From NCBI GenBank assembly GCA_007134485.1, contig SLKT01000099.1, forward strand, positions 1-64,000: a DNA stretch of 64,000 nt. The letters run 5' to 3'. Position 1 is the first letter of the stretch; every line of letters begins with the position of its first letter. A model generated the notes under the pieces. That model did no database searches, was not told where the DNA came from, and saw only the letters and a program-made list of their open reading frames with translations. Positions 9,920 to 17,852 of the stretch are shown here, one piece after another. The stretch comes from Wenzhouxiangella sp. (GTDB lineage: Bacteria; Pseudomonadota; Gammaproteobacteria; Xanthomonadales; Wenzhouxiangellaceae). The translations under genes and the position numbers were made by a program.

Positions 9920-10693
9920 TCACGACAATTTCCGCAATCGGGCCAGGACTGGCTCATCCGGCCGCATTTCTTCGACAGGTGGAACCACCAGGGTGGTGGT
10001 TTCACACAAGCCGGCGCCGGGCAGGTCCACAAGCCTGATGCGTTCGGCGCGAAAATCCTCGATCGGCAGCCGTGCCGCCTCATACAGAATGACCTCATGA
10101 TCGGGTTGGTACCAGCGATACAGCTTGTCGACCAGAAGCTGCAAGCGCTCCGGCACGGGATCGAAGCCGATACAATCGAGATTGCCGGTTAGAGCGACCT
10201 GCCAGAGTAGCAACAGTGCGCAAGGGTCAATGGCGCGCTGATTGATCAGAAACTGTGTCGCCTCGCACGACTGCACGCCACGCCGACCTGGATTGAGACC
10301 GAGATCGGCGTACAGGCAAGCATCGGCGGATATTCCGGGTTCCATTCGCGCCGCATAGCCTTCACTGCGGGCGCGTCGCACGACATCATGGGGAACCTGG
10401 GCAAAGATTCCGGGATGACCATAGAACACCGCGCACACCTGCCGACCGGCATGTACGGCCGAAAGTATGGCGTTCTCCATCTCCTGGTAACTCAGGCGCC
10501 GGTCCTTGTTGTCATCGTAGTAGAGACACAGATTCTCGACCTTCGGGTGCTCACTTTCCAACCACTTGAACGCAAAGGGATCGACCAGCGCAAACAGCAT
10601 ATCGGCCATGCGAATCTCGGCCAGGCAGCGTTCGCTCAGGTGTCGACCCCACTCGATGCCGCACCCGACCACGATCAGCCTGCCTGCCTGCAT
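9920..10693 (-). CDS. Split borosin alpha-N-methyltransferase (SonM-like, tetrapyrrole-methylase fold)
   Basis: 257 aa, the normal length of stand-alone borosin methyltransferases. These enzymes use S-adenosylmethionine to N-methylate backbone amides of a separate precursor peptide. Visible blocks are the N-terminal SAM-fold strand LIVVGCGIEWG, then DMLFALVDPFAFKWLE, the Tyr/Arg segment YYDDNKDRRLSYQEM, the glycine loop FYGHPGIFAQVPHDV, the signature MEPGISADACLYADLG, and LLLLWQVALTG followed by YQPDHEVILYEA. Block order and wording agree closely with Shewanella SonM as I recall it. Ordinary tetrapyrrole methylases and diphthine synthases share the fold but not the MEPGISA.AC..ADLG plus PDHEV pattern. 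The ATG lies 5 nt after the stop of the GGDEF gene, in one operon with the precursor at 12489-12698. The cytoplasm is the expected location. Family confidence is high; the substrate assignment is inferred from synteny and the precursor's sequence. Confidence 0.93.
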   Translation of the reverse strand: MQAGRLIVVGCGIEWGRHLSERCLAEIRMADMLFALVDPFAFKWLESEHPKVENLCLYYDDNKDRRLSYQEMENAILSAVHAGRQVCAVFYGHPGIFAQVPHDVVRRARSEGYAARMEPGISADACLYADLGLNPGRRGVQSCEATQFLINQRAIDPCALLLLWQVALTGNLDCIGFDPVPERLQLLVDKLYRWYQPDHEVILYEAARLPIEDFRAERIRLVDLPGAGLCETTTLVVPPVEEMRPDEPVLARLRKLS

Positions 10694-10698
10694 ACCGG

Positions 10699-12459
10699 TC
10701 AGGCCGGTTGGCTACCGGCCACAATGATGCGGTCGCGGCCTTCGTGCTTGGCCCGGTAAAGCGCTTCATCGGCGCGCTTGCGAAGGCTTTGCAGTTTCTC
10801 GCCCGGCAGCAATTCGGCGATTCCGAAACTCAGGGTGATCGGGTCATCGATTTCGCTCAGGTCACACTCGGTCAGCATCCGGCGCAGCGACTTTACCAGG
10901 GCAAGCGACTGGTCCAGATTCCTGTCCGGCAGACAGGCGGCAAATTCCTCACCGCCGATTCGACCGACCGGGCCATGGTCGATCAATGCATCCCTGAAGC
11001 ATCGTGCAATCTTGCGTAGCACATCGTCACCGACCAGGTGTCCGTAACAGTCATTGACCTCCTTGAAATAGTCGATATCGGCCAACACCAGCGTCAGTGG
11101 CTGGCCCTGTTGACCCGCCTCGTAAACTAGAGGCCTCGCAGCATCAAAAAAACGCGTATGATTGAACAGACCCGTCAGGCTGTCGATCACCGACAACTGA
11201 CGGTAATGATGTCGCTCGCGCAATGCATAGGCCAGCAGCAAAATAAGTAGACCCAGAACGATCACACCGGCGACATAGCCGATATGGCGCATGCGTTGCT
11301 GCTGGCGCCGGCTTTGTTCTTGTAGTTCGGCAAACCGGGCCTGTTCACGCAACAGCGCCAGCTCCTGCTCCTTGACCCGGCTGTCAAAGGCGATCTCCTG
11401 GTATGCCACCTGCAAGGCGCGGTCATGATCGAGAAAACGTTCGCGCGCCTCGTAACGGGCATCCTGATGACTCAGTGCCTGCTGATATTCGCCTTCGCGC
11501 CGGGCTATTCGACTTCGTAGCTCATGGTAATCGGCCAGTAACTCCCAGTTCTCCAATCGGGTCAGGTCAAGCTCCAGGTCCTCAATCAATGCCTTGGCCT
11601 CCTCGATGCGCTCCTGGCTGAAGCGAAGATATGCCCAGAAAAGCCGAGTCTCCGCCAGACCGCCAATATAGTAGTTGTCCTGATGAGCTTGATACGCTTG
11701 ACTAAAATACCGGTCGGCTTCGTCATGTTCCCCCATTCGACGCAAGGTGTCGGCCATTCCATACAGAGAAGCTGCGACAAAGACCGGCTCGCTGGCGTCC
11801 CGGCAAAGCCCTAGCGCTTTTCGATAGGCTGACTCGGCATGCTCGTATTGGCTAGCGGTCTTGTCCACATAGGCCAGGCGATAGGCTGCGGTGCAGTGGG
11901 TGCGCGCATCACCGGCTTCGATCGCCATCTCCTTGGCGCGTTCACCATAAGTTCGCGCTCGATGTAGATCACCGATGCCGGTATGCATGTGGGAAGCTTG
12001 GTTGTACAGGAGCGCAATCCGAAGCGGATCGTCAGCTTCAGGCACCAGGGCGAGACCCTGATTGAGGTAGTCGAAAGCCAGTTCATATTGATGCGACAGC
12101 ATGGCGAGGTTGGCGCCAAGCCCAATCGCGCGCAAACGCCGATTGGCAGCAATATCCAGAGTCAGAATGTCCGGAATTTTGTCAAGCGCCTCTTGCAGAT
12201 CACCTCCCAATCCCCGATTGCGAGAGCGCATGATCAGGTATTGAGCCCGTTGATCGTCGCTTGCCTGATCCAGCCTGGGCTTGATCTGATCAAGCACGGC
12301 ATCGGATTCGCGCCAGGGCTCTGTCACATGCAGCTCTGCAGCCAGGTCGAGCAAGTCCTCCAGGGGCACGGACTCGGCAGCCGCCGCGACCGTAAGCATG
12401 CCACCCAGCAACGAAACCGAACACCAGAAAAACAATATCCGTTTAACGATTGCCGACAC
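10699..12459 (-). CDS. Membrane TPR-GGDEF diguanylate cyclase within the borosin operon
   Basis: 586 aa with a GTG start at 12459. Order of parts: signal peptide (ILFFWCSVSLLGGMLTVAAA), about 300 residues of periplasmic TPR-like helices (ALLYNQASHMHTGIGDLHRA; AYRKALGLCRDASEPVFVAA), a Glu/Gln-rich coiled coil (ELALLREQARFAELQEQ), one membrane helix (VAGVIVLGLLILLLAYAL), and a C-terminal GGDEF domain from about residue 420 (SVIDSLTGLFNHTRFF, DIDYFKEVND, RIGGEEFA). GGEEF and the upstream metal and GTP residues are intact, so cyclic-di-GMP synthesis is likely. No RxxD inhibitory site is visible just before GGEEF. The topology suggests periplasmic sensing and cytoplasmic output. The gene sits 29 bp after the precursor gene and 5 bp before the methyltransferase gene, so all three are probably co-transcribed. 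Confidence 0.93.
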   Translation of the reverse strand: MSAIVKRILFFWCSVSLLGGMLTVAAAAESVPLEDLLDLAAELHVTEPWRESDAVLDQIKPRLDQASDDQRAQYLIMRSRNRGLGGDLQEALDKIPDILTLDIAANRRLRAIGLGANLAMLSHQYELAFDYLNQGLALVPEADDPLRIALLYNQASHMHTGIGDLHRARTYGERAKEMAIEAGDARTHCTAAYRLAYVDKTASQYEHAESAYRKALGLCRDASEPVFVAASLYGMADTLRRMGEHDEADRYFSQAYQAHQDNYYIGGLAETRLFWAYLRFSQERIEEAKALIEDLELDLTRLENWELLADYHELRSRIARREGEYQQALSHQDARYEARERFLDHDRALQVAYQEIAFDSRVKEQELALLREQARFAELQEQSRRQQQRMRHIGYVAGVIVLGLLILLLAYALRERHHYRQLSVIDSLTGLFNHTRFFDAARPLVYEAGQQGQPLTLVLADIDYFKEVNDCYGHLVGDDVLRKIARCFRDALIDHGPVGRIGGEEFAACLPDRNLDQSLALVKSLRRMLTECDLSEIDDPITLSFGIAELLPGEKLQSLRKRADEALYRAKHEGRDRIIVAGSQPA

Positions 12460-12488
12460 CTGCTACGCACCAGCCGGAATAAAGTTGG

Positions 12489-12698
12489 CTATTCATGCCA
12501 CTCAATGACACCATTACTCTTGAGATTGTCCAGTCCCGACAGCTCCTTGAGTTTTTCCAGGTCCTTGTTCAGCATGGCCTGGATTTCCTCATCGTTGAGC
12601 CCGGCGGTCTTCATGGTGCCTTCCGGATCACGCTGGTAGCTTTCAGCCAATTGAGGGTCGCTGCCGAGGTTCTTGAGTAGTTGCGCCAGAGATGACAT
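12489..12698 (-). CDS. Borosin precursor peptide (SonA-like: binding-domain leader plus C-terminal core)
   Basis: 69 aa. The ORF track extends it to 12839, but the ATG at 12698 follows AGGGGAG at good spacing and starts MSSLAQLLKNLGSDPQLAES. Residues 1-55 are the leader, with the helical pattern of the borosin binding domain (SDPQLAESYQRDPEG, GLNDEEIQAML, LEKLKELSG). The layout matches Shewanella SonA as recalled (LGQDAQL, GLTDEQINAV, MEKLKTLSG) with no gaps. The last 14 residues (LDNLKSNGVIEWHE) would be the core. Aligned to SonA, Val64-Ile65 coincide with the V-I pair of its core; SonA is methylated at residues 63 and 65 as I remember it. No cleavage motif or signal peptide is seen. It is the first gene of the operon with the GGDEF and methyltransferase genes. 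Short proteins like this are easily missed or called hypothetical (Nif11-like or Extradiol-LigAB-like). Confidence 0.92.
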   Translation of the reverse strand: MSSLAQLLKNLGSDPQLAESYQRDPEGTMKTAGLNDEEIQAMLNKDLEKLKELSGLDNLKSNGVIEWHE

Positions 12699-12724
12699 GA
12701 AATTCTCCCCTAATCTGGATTGTG

Positions 12725-12811
12725 GCCTGTTTTCCCATCTGCATTGTACTGAAAAGGAATCCAATCTGGCCTGATTGTACCTGAACCCGCCTTGTTTACC
12801 CACCTGCATAC
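12725..12811 (-). promoter_or_regulatory. Repeated boxes upstream of the borosin precursor gene
   Basis: Read on the minus strand, ATGCAGGTGGGTAAACAAGG (within 12811-12789) and ATGCAGATGGGAAAACAGG (within 12746-12725) form an imperfect direct repeat of about 22 bp. Each copy is followed by an ACAATC...CAGATT segment. They lie 27-113 bp before the precursor ATG. They could be operator sites or the product of a local duplication. No convincing -35/-10 pair is seen with normal spacing. Confidence 0.35.
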
Positions 12812-12951
12812 TGCGGCGCCGCCAGAGCACACAGTTCAAAGCTCTGCGGACCTGGCCACGCGGAAGCCGATTCCGGGGCCGCGAGTGCCGCGAGGGAGCC
12901 AGATGCGTGCGGCCGAACGCAGCCTGAAGCCAGCAATAGGCCTTGAGTTGA

Positions 12952-13386
12952 TCAGTCCGGGTGATGCACCATCAAAGTGCCTGTCAGCGGGCCGTCTCTT
13001 CCCATGGGGCCGGACAGGGTAAAGACCAGATTGACGCCGTGGCCTTCGGCGTCCCAACGCGCCCCCTGATGCGGTTTTTCACCGGCCGCATGCTCAGTGT
13101 TCCAGCCGTGGCTGGCAAAACCGGTGTTGAAGAACTCAACACCATCCGGGTAGCTCATAGGAATAGTGAATATGGCCCGGGTGTCGTTTTCGTGCTCAGT
13201 GTTGGTTCTTGCTATCGCCTCGGTCGGTAACGGAAACTTCGATTCGACGCCTGCCGGCAAGACAACACCGTGCGCGTCGGCAGTGGCAGAAACAACGCTG
13301 CCACTGCCGCCGTCCCCTGCACCGCATCCGAGCAGCAAAAACAATACAAGTGTCCCTGCCGGCATCAATGAAGGGATCTTGTACAT
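12952..13386 (-). CDS. Small lipoprotein of unknown function
   Basis: 144 aa from the ATG at 13386 (MYKIPSLMPAGTLVLFLLLGC). The longer ORF upstream is a shadow of the neighbouring beta-helix gene. Lipobox LLLGC and a Gly/Ser linker are followed by a compact domain (FPLPTEAIARTNTEHEND, then DGVEFFNTGFASHGWNTEH, ending GPLTGTLMVHHPD). The pattern of a short strand-rich domain with W and N-T-G-F residues is unrecognised. It lies 70 bp downstream of the beta-helix gene on the same strand, so co-transcription is possible, with a 253-bp gap before the borosin precursor. Confidence 0.72.
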   Translation of the reverse strand: MYKIPSLMPAGTLVLFLLLGCGAGDGGSGSVVSATADAHGVVLPAGVESKFPLPTEAIARTNTEHENDTRAIFTIPMSYPDGVEFFNTGFASHGWNTEHAAGEKPHQGARWDAEGHGVNLVFTLSGPMGRDGPLTGTLMVHHPD

Positions 13387-13456
13387 GATTCTTGAGCCTC
13401 TTGTGATGTTGGAAAACAAACCGTCGGCGGGAGGAAAGCCGCCGGCTCGCTTTGGC

Positions 13457-15262
13457 CTACTCGAAGCGATCCTGGAAAACAAAATCAAGGACGGACACAG
13501 CACCCAGATCAAACGGCCCAAACAGGGTCGGCCCGGTCGCCGTGCCGCGCGCATCGAACTTGATGTCCATCTCCATGGCGCCGACAGGCAGACGGTCGCG
13601 GTGGCGCTCGTCGCAAACATTGAGCGCCGGCGAATTGCTGGCCGGAATCTTCAGGGAGGATAGGAGCGGATCGCTGATCAGAACAGCGCTTGCGTCGGGC
13701 AGATCGGTGAGCGTGGAAGACAACAGACAGCCGCCGTGTTCCAGGCTGGCCAGCCCGTCCGGGTTGGTCCACAGGGGGCGATCGTCATTCCAGTAGATGG
13801 TGCCGGTCACGGTCACGTCCGTCGCACCCAGGACGTGAATCCCGGCGACATCGCCCAGCTCGGCAAAGGTGTTGTACATCAGCACTACCTCTTCGGCATT
13901 GTCGGCGGTGAAGAGGAATTCACCCTCCTGACTTGATGGGTCGCTGATGACACTGTTGTGCACGACCAGGCGGGCGCCTTCACTGACATGGGCCACCGCC
14001 GCCGCACCGGCGCTTTGGTTGGACCTCAGGTGCCCTCGCTCGACAATCAACTCAGGCAAGCCGTTGGCGCCTTCGCCCAGATACGCAAAGCCGCCGCCGT
14101 GAGCGTCGGAGTCTGCGTTGGCAGTGTTGCTACGCAGGGAAAGACAGGTGACGCCCGGGACGCCTCCACATGGGAATCGCGGGTCACTGACCTGATGGAT
14201 GCGCGCGCGCACGCCACCGGTCAGAAACAGGGCGCCGCCTACTGCCTCGGCGGTATTGTTGCTCAGAGCGATGTTCGCTAGATCCAGCGTGGCGGGAAGG
14301 TCCGGGTCGCCCGTCATGGCAATGGCGCCGCCCAGCGCCGCACTGTTTGCACTCATTTGAATGTGCCTGAAGGAAAGCGACTGTGTCGCGCTGCTGGTGA
14401 TATCCACCCCATCGCTGTAGATCGCGCCGCCCTGGCCCGCAGCCTCGTTGGAACTGATGCGATGGCGCGGAAAGCTGGGCGAGGGCATCTGGCTGAATTG
14501 CAGGCCCAGGCATCCTTGATCCAGGCCAATCCCGCCGCCGGTGGTCGCCATGTTGTCCCGGATTTCGACACTGCCCAATTCGACATGGCCGCCGGCTGCG
14601 CAGTAGATGGCCCCGCCAACACCGGCGGCCTGGTTTTCGTTGAAACTGGTGGACCGGAGCGCCAGCAGTTCGACGCCCTCGCCGACGAATACGGCCCCAC
14701 CGCCGATGAGCTCGCCTTTGATGCCGGATACTCGTCCGTTAATGGCATTGGCGTCGTGAAATACCAACTCGACGGGTCCAATGGCCTCCACCAGGCCACC
14801 GGTACTGACGAAGTTGTCGTTGTCCTGACCGTTGAGGGTGACACGCTCGAAGGTGATCGTGCGCGATTCGGCTTCGCCGTTCTGGTCAATACGAAAGAGC
14901 CGGTTGTCCGGCTCGAAGGGCAACCGGATCTCGGTGAAATCCCAGCCCGCCGTTTCGCTGGCGCAGTCCTCGAAGCCACCGAACAAGCGCAGATCGCGGG
15001 CCAGATCGTCGATAGTCTGTTCAAGTGAATCGAACCCGCTGGGCACGGCCAGCCGGATGGTGGCCGGCTCGCCCGGACCCATGGCCTGGACCTCATCAAT
15101 GGCCAGCGCCAGATCCTGGTAGGAATAGTCGCAGTCGGCGTCCCCACCATCCATGTCGCCGACGGTAATCACCGGCCCCGCCAGGGCCAATGCCGACACG
15201 GCCATGCCAATGAGACCAAGGAGTGCGGGGATGACCGTTGTCCGAATCGCTGAAAAGACCAT
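13457..15262 (-). CDS. Secreted right-handed beta-helix protein with C-terminal FQDRFE tail
   Basis: 601 aa from the ATG at 15262, preceded by AAGGAG. Residues upstream of this in the 840-aa ORF are read-through of the divergent region. The signal peptide is VIPALLGLIGMAVSALALA. The body is a run of short N-x-A-x-x-x-G-G-A-I rungs (NQAAGVGGAIYCAAGG, NEAAGQGGAIYSDG, NSAALGGAIAMTGD, NTAEAVGGALFLTGG), typical of polymorphic outer-membrane/parallel beta-helix proteins. It ends VLDFVFQDRFE. The same ending closes the divergent protein at 17783 and, with one change, the protein at 62566. It is divergent from the related gene at 15414 with 151 bp between starts. It is probably exported to the surface; any binding or enzymatic role is unknown. 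Confidence 0.88.
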   Translation of the reverse strand: MVFSAIRTTVIPALLGLIGMAVSALALAGPVITVGDMDGGDADCDYSYQDLALAIDEVQAMGPGEPATIRLAVPSGFDSLEQTIDDLARDLRLFGGFEDCASETAGWDFTEIRLPFEPDNRLFRIDQNGEAESRTITFERVTLNGQDNDNFVSTGGLVEAIGPVELVFHDANAINGRVSGIKGELIGGGAVFVGEGVELLALRSTSFNENQAAGVGGAIYCAAGGHVELGSVEIRDNMATTGGGIGLDQGCLGLQFSQMPSPSFPRHRISSNEAAGQGGAIYSDGVDITSSATQSLSFRHIQMSANSAALGGAIAMTGDPDLPATLDLANIALSNNTAEAVGGALFLTGGVRARIHQVSDPRFPCGGVPGVTCLSLRSNTANADSDAHGGGFAYLGEGANGLPELIVERGHLRSNQSAGAAAVAHVSEGARLVVHNSVISDPSSQEGEFLFTADNAEEVVLMYNTFAELGDVAGIHVLGATDVTVTGTIYWNDDRPLWTNPDGLASLEHGGCLLSSTLTDLPDASAVLISDPLLSSLKIPASNSPALNVCDERHRDRLPVGAMEMDIKFDARGTATGPTLFGPFDLGAVSVLDFVFQDRFE

Positions 15263-15413
15263 GGCTATTTCGCTCCTTGGGATTTTGTACGGGTCTACTT
15301 CGGCAATACGCTTTACGAGCATGGATGAGGACATGCTCGCCGCGCTCGTGTCTTCGGATTGCACGAAAACGCGTAACCCTCTCAAGACACCCATCAAAAA
15401 AACCGGAGCAACC

Positions 15414-16673
15414 ATGAAATTTCCGATCAAGCCCGCCCGGCCGGCTGGACGGCTGACTTCCTGGCTTTTTGGCCTGCTCATGATTTTGCTGGCTGCCCCG
15501 GCGCTGGCTGAAACCGTGCTGACGATCAATTCGCTTGGCGATGATGGAGCGGCCGATGCCGGAGATGGCACGTGCAATACGGGCAACTCCTGGGGAGGCC
15601 TTTTGGCTGAATGCACCTTCCGCGCCGCGATCGAGGAGGCCAATGCGATTGATGGGCCCTTCCGGCTCGAAATTGCCAGCTCGATCTCGGTGAATGCTTC
15701 CGGATTTTCGGAAATCGAGATCAGCAGCAGTTTGCCGGCCATCACTGATCGGGTCGTTATCGACGGCAGAACCCACCCACACTGGGACCCGGATGCTGAA
15801 CTGGCCCAACCTCGCCTGGTGTTGCGCTGGACCGGACCTCTATCCCCGCAATTCAGCGCCATTCGATTGAACGCCGGATCGGCCGGGTCGCAGGTTTGGG
15901 GCATCGCGATCCGCAGCTTTTCCGCCAGTGGCATTCGCATCGCCGGCGGAGATGGATACGTCATCGCCCAGAACTTCATCGGCGGAGTGTGGGTGCCCGG
16001 CCTTTACCTGGGTGCGGGTAATGAACGCCACGGAATTGACCTGAACGGCGGCTCCAATGTGGACAACCCGTCCGTGATCATTGGCAACATCATTGCCGAA
16101 AATGGCGAGCATGGAATCCGCGTCCGCAATGATTTCGCGCATGGTCTTTTCGCCGAAAACATCATTGGACTGGCGCCTGGCCCGAATGGCGGGCTGGATG
16201 ATTTTCGCTCCTTCGGCGGCAATGGAAGCTACGGAATTCGCGTAGAAGCCAGTGCCGGCGGGCAGAATACAATCAGCCCGTTACTTTCAGGGCTTGGCAA
16301 CGTCATCGCCAATAATGGTGATGGCGGAATTTTTGTCGGTGCCGACAACCAGGACATCCGCGGCAATGTCATCGGCCTGCCGATCAACGGTGTGCCTTTC
16401 GAGTTCGACGAACTTGAAGATTATGGAAATGGCGGGGCCGGTATCCTGATTGTCAGTAATGACAATCTTGTCGGCGGTGACGGAGACGAACGCAATATCA
16501 TTGGCAATGCCGTGACTGCCGGGATTCGACTTGGCGGCACATTGCCTGCCAACAACAATCAGGTGCTGGCCAACCGCATCGGCATCAGCCAGACGGGCGA
16601 CCCGGTCGGACAGGCTGTAGGAGTCGATTTCAGCCACGGATCGGGAAATGTCGTCGAAGGCGCCCGAATTTAA
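15414..16673 (+). pseudogene. 5' part of a secreted beta-helix protein gene interrupted by an in-frame TAA
   Basis: The ATG at 15414 starts MKFPIKPARPAGRLTSWLFG and a signal peptide ending LAAPALAE. A CSLREAI-like opening follows (GDGTCNTG, AECTFRAAIEEANAI), typical of exported choice-of-anchor beta-helix proteins, then rungs such as NVIANNGDGGIFVG and IRGNVIGLP. The frame stops at TAA 16671-16673 in mid-rung (VVEGARI-stop) and continues in the same frame as FNNTGIRFDSADN into the next ORF. Reading through the stop gives one protein of 788 residues plus the stop position. A C-to-T change in a CAA codon would explain it. Alternatives are sequence error, strain variation or readthrough. Confidence 0.78.
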
Positions 16674-16751
16674 TTCAACAACACAGGTATCCGCTTCGAC
16701 AGCGCCGACAATCTGGCCACATCCAACACGCTGCGCAACAACTTTCACGGC

Positions 16752-17783
16752 GTGGCATTCCTGGAAGACGGTCAGCTCGGATCGGATTCCGCCTTGACGA
16801 CGCCCAATGTCATCGGTGACAACGAGATTGGTGTGCTGGTCGAGGCATCAGGTAACACCTTGGCGGGAGTTCGCATCTTTGGCAACCTGATCGGAACCGA
16901 TTCCGATGAAAGTAATCTGGGCAATGGAACGGGCATTCTGGTGCTGTCCGGCGGGATCGTCCGCATTGGTCAACCCGGCGCGGGCAATATCATTGGCAAC
17001 AGCTCGGGCAGTGGAATCGAAATTACCGAAACGGTCAATGCCGGCTCGGAGTCTCCAGACTACTGGATCCGTTCCAACCGGATCGGGATCAATCCGCAGG
17101 GCGGGCCGCCGGTCCCTTTGCCCAATGCCACTGGCATTCGCATCGGGTCGGCGGGGAATGACTCCTCGGGCGTCCGGATTGGTGCGTCGGTCAGTTTCCC
17201 ACCCGATCTTGTGCCGCCCTCGCCGGCGGTCGGCAATACCATTGCGTACAACGCAGGAGATGGAATTGATCTGTCGCCGGCCGGTGGTTTGGCCGTGCAG
17301 GTCAATAACTCCGCGCGCGGCAACGTCTTTGCGTTCAATGGGGGGCAACCGATCAACCTCGGCCCGGACGGGGACGAAAACGATGCCGATGGCAGTAGTG
17401 TGGGACCCAACAACCTGCAGAACTTTCCGGTCTTCGATCCTGACGAAACCTACCTCGATGTCGGTGCCGAGGTTATCAAGTTTGGCTATTCGATTCCGAT
17501 CCAATCCAGTAATGCCGATTATCCGCTGATTGTTGATTTCCATGCCTCCGACTACCCGGATGGGGACGGGCTCATTTCCTATCTGGGCAGCCATGTGTAT
17601 GAACAGGGTGATGCCAAGACTCTGGTCACCGGAGAAATTGATTTCCAATCCATTGGCAACGTCGCCGGCTTCCTGATGATTGCAACCGCAACTGATTCAG
17701 CCGGCAATACCAGCCAGTTTTCCGACAACGGGGTTCTGATCCAGACACCCGACGATCTGTTCCAGGATCGGTTCGAGCAATAG
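16752..17783 (+). pseudogene. 3' part of the interrupted beta-helix protein gene, with FQDRFEQ tail
   Basis: This is in the same frame as 15414-16673 and has no signal peptide of its own. The listed start is a GTG inside a rung, so it is not an independent gene. Coding similarity actually resumes right after the TAA at 16674. Rungs with N-x-I-G-x-N motifs continue (RIFGNLIGTDSDESNLGN, IGQPGAGNIIGNSSGSG), followed by an Ig-like stretch and the C-terminus DDLFQDRFEQ. The tail matches the end of the divergent gene at 13457. The full gene would span 15414-17783. Confidence 0.78.
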
Positions 17784-17789
17784 TCGAAT

Positions 17790-17845
17790 CTAAGGAGCCT
17801 CTGAATAACTCTACGCGGGCGCAGAGTTGTTCAGAGGCTCCCTAA
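17790..17845. repeat. 48-bp palindrome with 19-bp arms, flanked by CTAA duplications
   Basis: The left arm GGAGCCTCTGAATAACTCT (17794-17812) pairs with the right arm 17823-17841, one G-T wobble in 19 bp, around a 10-nt loop. CTAA stands immediately on both sides (17790-17793 and 17842-17845). It lies between two convergent genes and may act as a bidirectional terminator, although it lacks a T-tract. The CTAA pair fits the YTAR target duplications of IS5-group elements, so a MITE-like or solo remnant is possible. Confidence 0.7.
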
Positions 17846-17852
17846 TGGTCAA

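Noticed and set aside
9646-9923. Short minus-strand ORFs between lipoprotein and methyltransferase genes
   Set aside because: No start signal, low-complexity Arg/Ser/Pro composition and overlap with each other.
15153-15413. N-terminal extension of the 506-aa ORF
   Set aside because: The ATG at 15414 begins a clean signal peptide; the upstream part is antisense to the start of the divergent gene.
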